Shown: positions 11,241 through 24,417 of the stretch, one piece after another
Numbering within the stretch: the stretch's first letter is position 1
Layout of the letters: every line of letters starts with the position of its first letter
Assembly (NCBI GenBank): GCA_009760855.2
Contig: WPIO01000063.1
Span: 2,085,001 to 2,149,000 of the forward strand
Source of the DNA: Cristatella mucedo
Taxonomy: Eukaryota > Bryozoa > Phylactolaemata > Cristatellidae
DNA length: 64,000 nt
Reading direction: 5' to 3'
Position numbers and translations under genes: made by a program
Notes under the pieces: model-generated
What the model saw: only the letters and a program-made list of their open reading frames with translations
What the model was told of the DNA's origin: nothing
The model's database searches: none

Positions 11241-14200
11241 AGTTGTGCGGAGCTGCCATGGTTCAGTGTTGACTTCTTACCGACCGTCCTAACAACTGGC
11301 TTTTTGGACGGATTCGCGGACGAGACTTGAGGACAAGGACGCGGTTATCGCGCTAGTCATGCGGGTCAAGAGCTGAGAGGACCCGCTCTAGGAGAGGCGC
11401 CGACATCCGGCACTTCGTCGCCGTGCAGCAGCGAGTCCATTCTCTGCGCTATGCCACCGCTATCGACGACCGCCCTGCGCCGCCGCGCCTCCGTCGCTCC
11501 TGCGTCGCCTAGCGCTTCCGCTTCCGCCGTCGGCTTCCGCCGCTCGACTCGATGCCACGCACGCGCAGTGGGCGGAGTGAGCGCGAGCTCGCTCGCTCCG
11601 CCAGCTGTCGATTGCCGTCGTCTAGTCCGCGAACCGCCGGCGGTCATTAAAATTTAGTCGGGAGCCGAGCGCTCGCGCACGAGAAAGACCGGGCCTGCTG
11701 CTCGCGGGCGCACGCGCCTCGCCGCCCGACCGCCGCCCGCCGCAGCATCTGGTTTGTCTACTACAAAGCTCGTCCCCCGCTTTAATGTGGCTTTGCGGCG
11801 GATCGCCCGCGCGCGCGCGGGCCGTGCTTCGCGTTTTGAGGAATACGCGTGGCGCGCGTGCGGCCGCGAGCTTTGGCAGGCGCGTCCAGTCACAAAGCTA
11901 ATTGATAAGCGACAGCGCGAGAGAGCAGAGCAGTCAGCCGCCGCCGCCGCCGCCGCTTCCTTGCATCCCGCTCTGCTCTCTTCGTCTCGACCGGCGCAGC
12001 GCGCGCAGCCTGTAGCAGGTTAGCGCGGCTGCGCGCAGTCAGACGCGCTCTCCTCCGCGGCGGGGCCGCGCCCAACTCGCGCTCGGCCGCGCCCGCGCGC
12101 TCGGCCGTCGCCAGTCTCTCCCGCGGCCTTGCACAACGGACGAGCGACACACCGACGAATGCCGACGTCAAACACTCGACGTCGACGAGCCCCCCTCCTC
12201 TCCGTCTGAGCTCCGCGCCACGTACGCGGCGGCGCGGCAGAGGACCTCAATAGCGGCTAGGTCGGAGAGACGGACCGCGCCGCCCCCGTGGCAGGCGCGC
12301 GGATTCCGCGGCCGCCACGGCGGATCCGATCCCAGCAGCCACCGCACCGTTATTTCCTTTCGCTGCCGTCGCAGCCACCGCTCGGGAAGGCTGAGGTCGG
12401 ATATCCTTTCGCTGTGCGCCCGTGGCCTGCGGGCACCTGTTAGCAGTGTACGGCAGCTGCGGTGCGAGCTATCGCGGCGGAGGAGCGGCGCGGCGGCTCG
12501 AGGCGAGCTCGACGGCGAAGCTTTCCCGGGAAAGCCACGGCGCGAACCGCGTGCGCCCCCGCACTCACTGAAGCGCTTCTGGCCTCCGGTTCATCTCTCT
12601 CTCTCTCCCCACCGTCCGTCCGTCCGTCTCTCTCGCTCTCATTCCAGCTCACTTTGATCCTCTCTCCCTCTCTACCGTTCCATCTCTCCCCTCCCGCTTT
12701 CTCTCGTTCCTTCTTTTTCTCTCTCGTTTCCTTCCTTCTCTCTCGTTGACTCCCTCTGTCTACGTTCTGTCTCGCTCGCTCCCTCCTCCAGCACGTCAGC
12801 GTCGGTACGAATGCGTAGCAATAAGCCGGCTTCGTTCTGGCAAACGCAGGTCTGGCCGCCGCGGCCCGCCCTGCCCGCCTTTCGTGCGGTCGTGACTGCA
12901 GGCTGGAGGCTGACCGCAGAGGTGAGCCCGCTCGCGCGTCGGCAATCGATATGCGGCGGCGGCGGCGCGATTCGCTTGCGGTCTGTTAGAGCGCGGGCTC
13001 AAAGCTGAGCGAGAGCGGCAAGCGGCCCCCGCCCCCTCCCGGAGGCATTGCTGCTGAACGCAGTGAGTGCGCACAGCGTACGCACGCACGTCAGTGCCCC
13101 AGCATACAAACTGCGATTCTCGCTGAGCTGACCGTGTCTTGGGGGGCTAGGAGGAGGAGCGCGTGGGAGTCTCGCGCGAAAGGACGGTCGGCGGCTGCGA
13201 AGTATAGTAAGGGTCGCAAGTGTGACCCGTTTGCCAGCGGAAGTGGGCGCTCGAGGGGGGTGTGTCGGCGGTCGGTCGACTGCAGCTTCGCGGGAGGTTT
13301 GCTGGATGCTTATGCATTCCCTTTTTCTTCCCTCCGGCTACGAACTCAGTGAGGCTTCACAGCCACGGACGCGCATCGAAGCCGCCATTTCCACACCGCT
13401 TACGCGCTAGCCTGTGAACCTCGGACATCGGAGCCTCGGGAGTTAGTAGGAGGCGAGTCAGAGCGGTAGCGCAGAGCACGAAGCGCCGACGCTTTCACTC
13501 GACGCTAGACGAATGCCGAGGCGTGCGAGAAGCTGCGACATCAACTGCACCGTGCGCAGATTGTCCGGCGGACCACCAGAGGGCGCTCGCCCAGCGGAGG
13601 CGGCGGCAATCGTAGCCGCCGCCGCCGAAGCGGTTGGCCGCTGTTGAGCACGCGGACGCGCTGCACAGCAGTGCGTTCGCGCTTTGCGCAATCGGGCCAA
13701 GCGGGCGATCCGAGGCAGCTCGCTAGCAGCTCGCCCGTCTTACGACGCGTCTACTCTCGGTCGCGCAGAGCTACGGCTCTATCGGGAGCGGCTAGTCACG
13801 ACGCCGGCCGACGCCGCGGCGGCGGCGGCCGGTCGAGCTCGATTGTTTACCAGGTAGGCGCACAGGGCGCGAAATGGCTAAATGTAGCTCGGCAGAAAGT
13901 CTGCGGTTATTGTGGCGTCAGGGTCGCGCGGTGTGGCGTCTTTGGCTTTACTCCTTCAAACGAAGCTCGAAGCCTGTGCAGCCGCACTCGGGTACGGTTG
14001 CCGCAACCTCTTCGCGCGGTCCGCTCGTTGCTTTCGTCCGTCTCGGCCGCCGAGATGAGTAGAACCGCACTGCACTGCACTCCATCAGACGATGGGCCGC
14101 CCCTCTGTGGAGTAGGTGACATTGGCCCCAAGAGACGGACGGACGGAAGGTGGGCGCCTTAAGAGGGCGCGCGCGCGCGCGCGCGGGCAGCAGTGGGGGC

Positions 14201-14700
14201 GCGCCTAAGCGCTCGTCTGCTGCCGCGCGCGCGCGCGGCAGCAGACGGGAGCCTTTGAACTGACACGAGCCGCTGGCTGGCGTTTCGCTCACTCTTAACG
14301 CCATTCCAATGGAAACGCCAGCAATCGAGCTTCCGGACGATCGTCCAACAAGGCCGGAAGTAGTGGCCACGGCTCGTTCAGAAAAGCTGTCTCGTTGTGC
14401 GACGAGTCTTCTGCGCGCGCGAACTGGCCCGGAGCCTCGTCAACTTCCTAGCTTCGAAACTCGCCGAAGCCGGCCCTGGTTGCTTCTGGCTTTGTCGCAA
14501 ACGCGCAAGCGTGTTCAAACGAGCGAAGCCGCATAAAAAAAACGAAAACGAAAACGCAACAGGACAACCGGGGGGGGGACCAAGCCGTGGCCACCGGTCA
14601 TCGCTCTCCACCGAAAAGGCGGAGCGGAGCGTTTGCACCGTGCCCCGCACCCTCCGTGCATTCGGCTACGCGCGCGCCGTCCGCCGGTCTCTTTTCATTA
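11241..14700. other. CpG-rich non-coding DNA
   Basis: GC-rich sequence with a degenerate CT-rich stretch around 12590-12790 and a 34-bp palindrome at 14214-14247. The open frames are compositional (Arg/Ala/Ser-rich on opposite strands). I see no recognisable gene. Confidence 0.5.
14214..14247. repeat. Perfect 34-bp palindrome
   Basis: The sequence begins CGTCTGCTGCCGCGCG and ends CGCGCGGCAGCAGACG, so the whole 34 bases equal their own reverse complement. A related GCGC run followed by GGGCAGCAG lies just to the left at 14168-14193. Confidence 0.9.
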
Positions 14701-14711
14701 TACGCCCTTAG

Positions 14712-14850
14712 CCGCTAACTTAATAATAATAATAATGCACTTGATAAAGCGCCCTCAGAGAACTTAATCTCTTTCTAGGCGCTTTACATTTGCTGCAAAG
14801 TGAAATGCAATTGAATGGTAAGTAAAATCATGCTTGAAAAAAAACTTATT
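14712..14850 (-). mobile_element. LINE-A 3' end fragment
   Basis: An AATAAT run is followed by GCACTTGATAAAGCGCCCTC, AGAGAACTTAATCTCTTTCT, AGGCGCTTTACATTTGCTGC and AAAATCATGCTTGA. This is the reverse complement of the last 140 or so bases of LINE-A at 27.85-27.99 kb, including the CAAGCATGAT segment. It is a 5'-truncated insertion with a well preserved tail. Confidence 0.85.
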
Positions 14851-15689
14851 CCCTTTGTCCTTGCTAGCGCCATTCTAGCTCTTTAGTTTCTTTAGCTTTC
14901 GCCTTTATAAGATTTGCAGAAATGCGAAACGCAAAGTTTTACCTGCTGACGCTGGCTAACGCGATCGACATGGCCACACCCTTTGTCCTCTTGCAGTCAG
15001 GCCAGGCGTTACTTCCTTACGCATATCGCCGCAAAATCTCCAGCAAGCGCTGCTACTATAGCGTGCATCGCCATCCGGGGGGCGTGGCGTAGTCTCTCCC
15101 CACACGAAAGCGTGCGCTCGAGTTTTCACGCTCGTCGGTTCGCGGGACTACCGCGGCAAGAGCGAAGCCGCTTCGCCAGCGAATCGGAGAGCCGAGAGTG
15201 TCACTCGGCAAGGTCAAAGCGCATGGCGCGCGCGCATGTCGGCCATCTTCATCGCATCGCTCTTCGCTTCCGGTACGACCGGCTTAGCGCCCTAACCGAG
15301 GAGAAAACGCCGCCGCGGCAGCTGTCGCGGCCCGCTGCGGCGGAAGTGGCGGGCTTCAGAGCCGAGCGCCACGATTGCACTCGATAAGCGGAGTGCGACG
15401 ACGTCGTAGCTGATCGAGCTGCAGCTCGAGGATGCTGGTCAGCACGCGGTCACGGTGCGAGCGAGAACGCGAGCTCTTAAGGACAGATCGGGCGGAGGAG
15501 TCTCTTTGCCGAGAGTTCCGCTGGATCTCTAGCTCTTGGCCACGTTTGACACCGCGTTGAGCACCGAATCCTTCGCCGAGCGTCGTCTTTCCTTTCTTCG
15601 ATCGTCTCGCTGTCGCATTGGTGGCATAGGTGGCGTAGGTGGCGCTGGGCTGCGATGGGTTGCTTTGGTCCTATCGCAGTGAGATCTCA

Positions 15690-16380
15690 TGAGCGTTGAC
15701 GTCCACGTGCATCGGTCATCCTGGATCGCTTAAAGTGCATGGGATACCGCCAGGGATCCGTGCTTGGTCCACTCTCCCCCCCAATCTATGCATTCCCTCT
15801 TTCCGATCTAATCGCCCGCACAATCTAGGCTTTCAATTGTATGCAGGCGACGCGCAGATGCAGACTGGTGCTTTAATCACCTCGTTGAACTCTCTTCGCT
15901 CCCTTGCAGCATGCATTTCCGGAAGTCGCACTTGGAAGAGAGAATTTTCAAATTGAACGAGGATGAAACCAACTTACTAATTATGGGCTAACCCGTTTTT
16001 ACTCTGAAATGGAAAAAGCCTAACGGCAATAGTGGGTTCGGCCTGCACATCTCCGGCAGCGTCTGCACGCAGGCTGGCAGTGCTGTTCAAAAATGAACTT
16101 TTGCTAGATGACCGCATTAACTCCACAGTCACGTCGTCCTACTTTCAGCTACGAACCGTTGCGAAAAATTGGACTCGCTCAGAAAAAGATAACACGGTCA
16201 ACGGGTTCATATATTTGTGCGATGACACTCTCGGACTTCCGTAGCTCATCAAGCCCACGTGACGCTCACCAAGCCCACGCCATCCTATCGGTATTTTGTG
16301 ACGCTTGCAGTTGGCGCAAAGCTGTGCAGCTGACCTGTCTGTCCCGAACGGCTCGCCGAATTGCAATTGCTCCCCATTAG
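15690..16380 (+). mobile_element. Decayed LINE-A copy (RT region)
   Basis: The plus strand keeps the order of the LINE-A RT region. It has a CAGGGATCCGTGCTTGGTCC stretch (GSVLGP), CACAATCTAGGCTTTCA, a GCAGGCGACGCGCAG stretch where the YADD box belongs, AACTTACTAATTATGGGC, and AACTCCACAGTCA with TACTTTCAGCTAC. Stops, substitutions and small deletions break every frame, and the catalytic box reads A-G-D. It is a clear pseudo-copy, older than the copy at 25.4-28.0 kb. Confidence 0.75.
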
Positions 16381-16387
16381 CAGCGTA

Positions 16388-16788
16388 TCGCCTTGAAAAG
16401 ATTTCGCGTCTCTCTCCTTCTTTCTGTCTTTCAGACCTCTCATTCTCTCCGACTCCGACCTATTTATCTCTGGGCTCCGACCTATTTGTGGGGTATTTCC
16501 TCTCACTCCCAGGCTTAGGAGCCCGGCATGGTGCCAGATGGCGCCAGAGGGCACCGGAGAGAACCGGGCTGCGAGGCGCGTCTTGTGGGTTGCTCCGCGA
16601 GGGTCGCGGTCCGCTGGTCCACCGCTCACGTTACAGGAGATAGCCTTCGCGGGCAGCTCGCTGCATGCGCATGCTCAGACCATCTGAGCAGAAGGAATGC
16701 GTCGCGCGACACCAATAAAAAATGGCTGCGTTTCAGTGGCTCAGCGAGCCTCTCGCCTCATTCAAATGACCACCGGCCGTCTTAAATA
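16388..16788. other. Unassigned sequence
   Basis: Between the decayed LINE and the microsatellite block I see no recognisable gene or element. Confidence 0.4.
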
Positions 16789-16789
16789 T

Positions 16790-17157
<368 letters not shown>

Positions 17158-17279
17158 CGCTTCATATACGCCGCTTGCCTCGAGCCCACGACCTCGGTAC
17201 CTCGGTCGTAGGGTGACCTTGACCTCGGACGTTTAAAGGCGAGCGCCTTCACCACTGAGCTAAACCAGGTTCTTTTTAC

Positions 17280-19185
17280 CGCCCCTCACCATCCCCAATT
17301 TGCATGACACCATGGACTCGTACCCATGGCACCGGAACCTTTCTCTGGGGCTCTTTTAGTCCGCCACGAACCTGCTACTTAGTGGACTAGCCGCTAAGAC
17401 CCCGAGATAAGTAACGAGCGCTTACATAGTCAGGAGAGTCAGCCGCTGGCTGGCTACTGGCGCTTTTGGTGTCGCTGGCCCCCCAAAAAAAGTAGCGGAA
17501 TCTTTTCAGTGTGTTCTTTAAATAAAAAGTGCTATTCGCCTCTCAAACTCACCGCGAGAGGAAAAATTAACGGCGGTTTGCTAGCCAGAAAATAAAATAA
17601 ATATTCCTAGCGAGTCCACATGACGCGAAGGAGGCTTGACATGGCGGCGCCACCATCTTGGCCTCGTTTTGGCCGCGAGCATTGCCTCTCGGGTACGCCA
17701 GGGCAGCGTTTCCCTCTCATCCGGTCGCGGCTCGCGTCCTTAGCGGAACTACTTTGCGTCAGGCACGGTCTCTGGCGGCGGACAACCATCCTGAACTAGC
17801 CTCCCAGCGTCTACGGCGCCCACCGTCCGCGGATGCGGCGCCTACACATCTGAGCGGTTTACCTCGTCGCCGACGCCTTTGCAGCTCGTCGACCCATCAC
17901 CTTTTAAATGACTGGCTTAAACCCTCTACCGCATTCGCGTAGCGCGGCAGGCACCGTAGAAGAATATCTTGGCGCTAGAGAGTAATCATAATACGTCGTG
18001 TCCGGCTCGAGAGCTGAGCTCGCCACCGCCTCCGCTCGTCACCGCAGTCGCACTAGATAGAGCCAACCACTCTCATCGCACCCGCCGAGGCACTCAGCGC
18101 CTGCTAGTTCTCGTCCCATTCGCTGCGGGCCTCGCCCGCAGCGTCTGCTCGCGCGAGCGCGCGCGAGCGCGCGCGCAGCCGATCGCCTCGTCGCGCGCAG
18201 TCGCTCAGCGTACCTTCTCCGCCTCGGGACATCGCCACTGCGTCGCGACGTCGAGTGCGCGTCACCGTCCGCGCCGGGCTGCACGAGATGCTAGCTAAAC
18301 AGTCTAAAACGGACGAGCGCTTTTGCTATTGTCGCGCGAGCGGCGGCGACGCGGCCGAATGACGTGAGATGCAACACGAACTCGATGTTTACTACCAAGC
18401 TGTGTACAGCAGGGCAATGTGCCAGCGCACTCGGCGGCGGCGCGCTCGAGGTGCAAGCAAGCAGCTATTTGTACGGTCGCCGCTTAGCAAGCCCGCGGCA
18501 ATATCGACGTTTAATAGGCTTAAGATATGCGGCGGCGTGCTTCGGAACGAGTCTTTTCCGCCGGGTTCGCGCGCGAGAACGGGGGAACGCTGGGAAAGGG
18601 GGAGTGCTTAAGCCACCGCTAGCACGTCATTCGATGGCGGGCGAACGCGACCCAAAAGACGGCGGCCAGCAGCGGAGACCTCGTAATTCTTGCGGTCTCA
18701 TTCGCGAGCCAGCGGGGCCGCATCGCCCGCGCGCGGCGCCACCGCTGACGGCGCCCTCCGCTCGCTTTTCCCCGTCGCTTTTACCCGAGGAGCATTTCGC
18801 TGGCAGCGCAGGCTGCGCTCGGTTATGGCGAGCCTCAATTGACAGGTGGAAGAATACTTCCGCCAGATGGATTCGAACCCAACCCACTGGATTCCGCCGC
18901 TCGTGGCGGTTTGAGGCCGTTCCCCCTTTCGCCGCTTATTTTGCTCGCCTCGCCACGAGCAGCTGAACAGCGCTGGACAGCGACGGCGGTCGAGGAGGAA
19001 AAGCCCGCGCCGCTTGCGCATGCGCGGGAGGATGCGCACAACCTCCGGTATCGGCCGGCGAGCGCTGTAAGCGGGTTTCGACAGCGAAACTCGCAGCGTT
19101 TCCGCCGCGGCGGCGGCTGACTGCAAGCTCGCAGCAGCAGCAGCAGCAGTTCGTGCGTGCGCAGTCGTTCTAGTAGTTCTTCAAC
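17280..19185. other. Unassigned, partly CpG-rich sequence
   Basis: No domain-bearing frame is visible. The composition rises to CpG-rich from about 17.6 kb. A short B-box-like string at 18869-18880 was considered as a tRNA and rejected. Confidence 0.4.
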
Positions 19186-19187
19186 AT

Positions 19188-19913
19188 AGTTGGTCCATGC
19201 ATTCGTGACATCCCGTCTTGACTTCTGCAACTCACTGCTTACTGGCCTACCGGCATGTGCGATCAGGCGATTGCAGCTGGTGCAAAACTCTGCAGCTAGG
19301 CTTGTCTGTCGTGAGCGTCGCAGTTGTCACATTACACCACTTCTCGCCGACGTGCACTGGCTACCAGTCAAGCAACGGATTGACTTCAAGGTTTTGTCGC
19401 TCACTTTGAGGTCCCTTCATTCTTTGGCTCCAGCCCGTGTCTCAGATATACTACCCCATCAAGCCAAGCATCGTACCACCCGCTTTTCGGAATCCAACAG
19501 TCTACAAATACCTCGTACAAACCTCAAATCCTTTGGAGACCGTGCATTTAGTTTGTAAGCTCCCAAAGCCTGGAACTCCCTCCCGACCTGCGTCACAACA
19601 TCCCTTGACTTGACCACATTTAAAAAGAACTTAAAAACACACCTATTTAGGACAGCATTTAGTGGGTCCCTGTGATTCGTCCTTGATGTGCTTATGCGTG
19701 CTGACACTGTGCATGCAGCCACTAACCACATTTGCATGCTGACCCTGTGCATGTCACCCCTAACCATATTATTAATTTTGTTTGTTTTTCAAGCATGATT
19801 TTACTTAACTTTAAATTGCATTTCCATTTGCAGCAAATGTAAAGCACCTAGAAAGAGATTAAGTTCTCTGGGGGCGCTGCATCAATATTATATTATATCA
19901 TATTATATTATTA
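19188..19913 (+). mobile_element. 5'-truncated LINE-A copy
   Basis: The copy enters in the C-terminal part of ORF2 and keeps a frame from 19190 to 19558. Its motifs include [31 protein letters not shown] and [14 protein letters not shown], the usual conserved C-terminal segment of L2/CR1-type ORF2 proteins. A stop follows GDRAFSL where the 26-kb copy continues. The 3' UTR with the AAATGTAAAGC and AGAGATTAAGTTCTCT stretches and an ATT/ATATT tail follows. The copy is closely related to the one ending at 27.99 kb. Confidence 0.9.
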
Positions 19914-20509
19914 TGTTAGGGGGAGACAAATCTCACAAAAGCAAAACACACGTGGACAGAGCGATAGAGCGGGGAAGAGAGGGAAATGAGTAGCGAATGA
20001 CTGGACAGTTCGATAACTAGTAAACTGTTAATCGCCTTCGAACCTGGTGCTCGGGCTTCGCGTGTGTTCGCGCGCGCTCGTGTCACAGTTCTGGGTTTGA
20101 GACTGGACCGCGCCGGAAAGACCGCGGCGGAGAGATCATTCCGCGGCCTGAGCTTCGGGCTGTTGCACGCTTCCGCCGCTCTACTGCTCGCCCAGCTGAA
20201 AGCGATTTTGTACATCCTCCCAAGCCTCCCGATGGCAGCCAGTGCTGCGCCACTTACCATGCGACTGCCGCGCGTGCGGCGACTGCCGCGGTCGCGCGGC
20301 GTTGCGTGCATGGAATTTATCGAGAGACCACCAGTGCCTCGCCTTTCGCTCGCGTCGTCGCAAGCCGGTCCTCGCCGCAGCCATTGAGCTCGATCTAGGT
20401 TGCGGCCGCCGCCCTTATTACGAAGCGCGAAGGTCGTCTCTTCAGAAGCGACCTGAAGCCCGCGGTCGGACGCAGTCCGTCGCTTCCGTCGTGCGACGGC
20501 TGCTAGGAG

Positions 20510-20547
20510 CGCCGCGGCAGCACGGAACCCGCCGTGCTGCCGCGGCG
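20510..20547. repeat. Perfect 16-bp inverted repeat with 6-nt loop
   Basis: Arms CGCCGCGGCAGCACGG (20510-20525) and CCGTGCTGCCGCGGCG (20532-20547) match exactly. Confidence 0.88.
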
Positions 20548-21570
20548 GGATGGATAGTGCTGCCAGCGCGCCACGCGTCCTGGTACAGTTCCGTTTCCGG
20601 TACAGTTCCGCAACAGTTTTTATCCCGCGACTCGCGTACAAGCACCAGTGGCAGCAGCTGGCAGCCACGTGTAGTTCCCTCCTGGCTTCGAGCAACATAT
20701 AGGACGCCGCGTCGGCAGCGGCTGGTGTTACGTAATAAGGTAGCAACTCGCGCTATTCCGACGCCGCCAGTGGCGTAAGCTAGACCGCTGCAAGTCAGCC
20801 GCGATATCGCCCGGACCCGACGCGCTCAAGAGCGTTTAAATTACAATTGGACGCGATCTAAATTTCTTAAATGGCACTTGAGTTAATTCTGCTCCCTTAA
20901 TTTGGTATAACAGATACTGGCTATATCACGCACACGCACACACACACTCAAACTATTGGCTGGTTTAAATGGCGCTAAACACCGCCGCGAGGAATGTCGC
21001 TATCCTTGAAAGAAAAAGGCGGGCATCTTGAAGTCCTCGAGAATTGTAACAGCGAGCGCACTATAATTCAATAGGTACCTCAAAGAGTACGCTAAAGAGC
21101 TACTGTGGCGCGAAGCCTACTCCCGGGAGGACGCATCGCAGCGGCGCTACTCTCGGAGCCTGAGCGACGACGCGTTACTATCGTCGTCGCTGGCACGCAA
21201 TCCGTCTCGCCTCGTTGAGCCAGCGTCGCAGCACAGAGAAAGTCGACTGCTGGCGCGGGGACCTCGACCTCGCCGTCGACCCAACCCGCAGCCGACGTCG
21301 CGACCTACCGCGTCGCTCGTCTCACCCGTCGTCGGACGCTCGATACGTCGACGACCTACCGCCGTTACGGTCCCGACTGCACGCCGCCGCCGCCGCGAGG
21401 ATATTCAGCGGCGGCGGCGGCGGCGGCGCTCCAATCGCTGGGCCGCGGAGCTCGGCGTCGCGCCGCAGCGTTTAGGCGCGCGAAATGGCGACGCAGCAGC
21501 GGCGGCGGCGGTGGCGGAAAGCGGAAGCGCACACGCGGAGCGCAGACACAGCACGCCGCGTCGACCGAGA

Positions 21571-21604
<34 letters not shown>

Positions 21605-22148
21605 GTAGGTGGCGCCGAGCTCTCTTCGAGCCGCCGCCACCCACGCCGCTCGTGCGCCGGCGTCCTTTTCGTCGCTGAGCGTCGCCGCTCGGAAACTCAA
21701 CGAGCGAAGATACGGGGCCACCGCGCCGCCCGAGCGCGAGCAGGTGCGCGCGCCGCCGCCGGCCGCGAACCACTTACGCGACTGGCCTCGATCGACGAGG
21801 GATCGATGCTTCGCGGCGATCGATGCTCGCTCGCTCGACGGCGTCTCTCGCTTGCGCCCTCGCGCTCGGCCTGTCCTCCTTGAGCGGCCCCGAGTTGTGC
21901 GGCGGAGTCAGCGCAGCAGCGCGTAAGGAGGCGGCGGCGGCGTCGGCTGCACAGCGGCCGACGCGGGCGCGCGCCTACACGTGCTACTGCGGCTGCTCTC
22001 TCGCTCGCCTCTCGGTGACCTTTCGGTGGCTGCCGATGCCACGGCCGCGCGGCCAGCGCTCTTCGTCCCTAACCTCTTTTCCAACTCTGCCGGAGCGCCG
22101 TCTCTTTTTTCCTGCGGGCCGCTACAGACGCTCGTGACTAACCGCCGA

Positions 22149-22204
22149 ACCGATCGCTCGCTGATCGGCGCCGCGCAGGCGACGCCGATCAGCGAGCGAG
22201 CGGT
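22149..22204. repeat. 22-bp inverted repeat, one mismatch, 12-nt loop
   Basis: The left arm (22149-22170) begins ACCGATCGCTCGCTGATC. The right arm (22183-22204), read in reverse complement, begins ACCGCTCGCTCGCTGATC. They differ at one position over 22. Confidence 0.88.
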
Positions 22205-23189
22205 AATCGTCTTGCGACGCTGCGTCTTTCACATCTGCCAGTAGCCAGATAAAAGATTCTCTCCAAAAATGAAGCTTAGCAAAATCGAGGCTGAGTCTTC
22301 GGCGGTCGTGCGCGTTCGCAGAAAATCGTCATCACGTGGCCACCGATTGAGTGGGCAGCGATACCGCGCTCTTGTATCGGATTCCCAAAGAGGTCGTTTT
22401 CCCGAGCGATGCGCCGCGAAGACGTCGAAGAGGTTTCGGCGGGTGCCATCTGTCAGCAACCACTACCGGCACTCACCAGGTGGCGCTGCGTGAAGCCGGC
22501 GAGCGAGGGAAGGGAAAACGCGTAAATGAATCATAAAACGCACCAGACCAGTAAAGAATTTGGTGACGAATCTTTGTGACTTGTCTTTTGTGATATGTCC
22601 TTTGTGTAGCTCTCAAATGTGTGCAGTGCGCAGCGTGTAGCATCCACAAACGCCGCCAGAATCGAGTCAGAGACCGGCTTTCAGTGCTCTACAATTTAAA
22701 GACGAGTCGGCAGAACCACATTTATATTTAAGAAAACCGTGTACACACTTTAGAAACGATCTAGTGCGCCTTCTCTTACATTCATACACGCAACAGCTAC
22801 GCCACCGGACCGCGATTGGACCGAGCCACATTCCACCGACTTTTGCTCTGCAAAAATACGAGCACAGATTATCTGCGGACCGCAGCAACAGTCCGTCGGG
22901 AAAGCTGCAGTAGCGGGGGGGGAGGGAGGGCGATTATCGGATGTCACCCGAGAGGGGGCAGCCGCCAGGCTGAGGCGAAAGAGTGACCCTGGGCCGACAG
23001 ACCTTGGCGGACGTGACGTGGCCGCCGCGTTCACTCGGCCCGGTATCAGCCGCGCAGCTGTGGGCAGAAGCCGCGCCACAATCGGCCGGAAGCCTCGCCT
23101 CGATGGTGACCCTCTGACGACCGCGTCGGCTTTCTCTTTTTCCCTCCCTCCCTCTTTTTCTTCCCATCTCTCTCCTTACCTATCTCTCG

Positions 23190-23344
<155 letters not shown>

Positions 23345-23442
23345 GCTACTCCGGTCGATGGAGGGGGTCGCGTGCAACGGCTGAGTGGGGAGCGGATCAC
23401 TGGTGGGTGAAAAAATAAAATCAAAATATTATACAAAATGTT

Positions 23443-23515
23443 CCTGACGCTCGATACACGCCGCGGGGCTCGAGCCCACGACCTCGTTCGTTAAAGGCGA
23501 GCGCATCCAAAGAGT
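23443..23515 (-). mobile_element. Decayed SINE-1 fragment
   Basis: CTCGAGCCCACGACCTCG followed by GTTAAAGGCGAGCGC matches the B-box to A-box interval of SINE-1 in the minus orientation, with the A-box end and the tail eroded. Confidence 0.55.
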
Positions 23516-23559
23516 TCACGCGACCGCCTCAGAGCGGCAGCGTCGAACCAAACCCCTCG

Positions 23560-24417
23560 AGCCGGGAGACGGACAACGCACGGCGGAGGCGGCGGCGTTG
23601 TCTGTTTCCCTTGAGTCGCACTCTAGAGCTGCGGCGAAGGAACAACGCGACGAAGCGCCGCCGCACCGCCCGAGTCGCTCCTCCGACTTTCGACTTGGGA
23701 AGCCGCAAACGGCCCGCGGGTGGTGGCGGCGAGCGGGCCCGACCGACCGACCGACTAAATTCCGCCGGGCTGGCCGACGCTAGCGACGGGACGTTACGGC
23801 TCCCCCCAGACTCTTCGGCGCGCGCCGCGGCTGCGTCGCTCCAGTGTCGCTGGCGTCCAGGGGATTACCGGCTCTTGCCGAGGCCGCCTGACTGGTCACA
23901 CAACTCTGAGGAAAGAAAGAAAGAATCGGTATTCAGAGGGCTGCCGAGAAACTAGTCGATTGGCGAGGATCCGTCGCAACGCCTCGTAGTCAGGACATCC
24001 GGTGGAACTGCGAAAGAAGCGCTCGAGGGCCGGCGACCGCCTCGATCTGCTACGAACTTCGCGCTCGGCTGCTTCGTCCGTGGACCGCTAGCCGCCAGCC
24101 CGCTTTCATTGGCTCGTGGCACGGCTAAGGGCAAGGTCGACCTTTGCTGGACTCGCTGTCTGAGCGCGGCACTGAATACTCGAAAGGCCGCTGAGTTCGG
24201 TTCCGTTTCGAATTTCCGGTATGGCCGTGGTCGGACTAGGACAGCAGTGAACGGAAGCCGCGTGCCATGGCAGCAGCTCCGCTTAAGATGCGAAAGTAAA
24301 GCTAGCGTAGGGAAAAGAAAATGAATCTAGTAAATTTCCAAGGTCATGCTAGCGGACAGAGATGCAGCTTCGTCTTTCCTATCAAAGCGATGTCCTGGGA
24401 GGGAAAAGGCAGTGTAA
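23560..24417. other. Unassigned sequence at the end of the CpG-rich zone
   Basis: No gene is recognised. CpG density falls visibly across about 24.2-24.4 kb, where the retroelement-rich zone begins. Confidence 0.4.

Noticed and set aside
18850-18900. Possible tRNA T-arm (GATTCGAACCC)
   Set aside because: The T-stem does not pair properly and no D or anticodon arm is present. At most it is an old SINE fragment.
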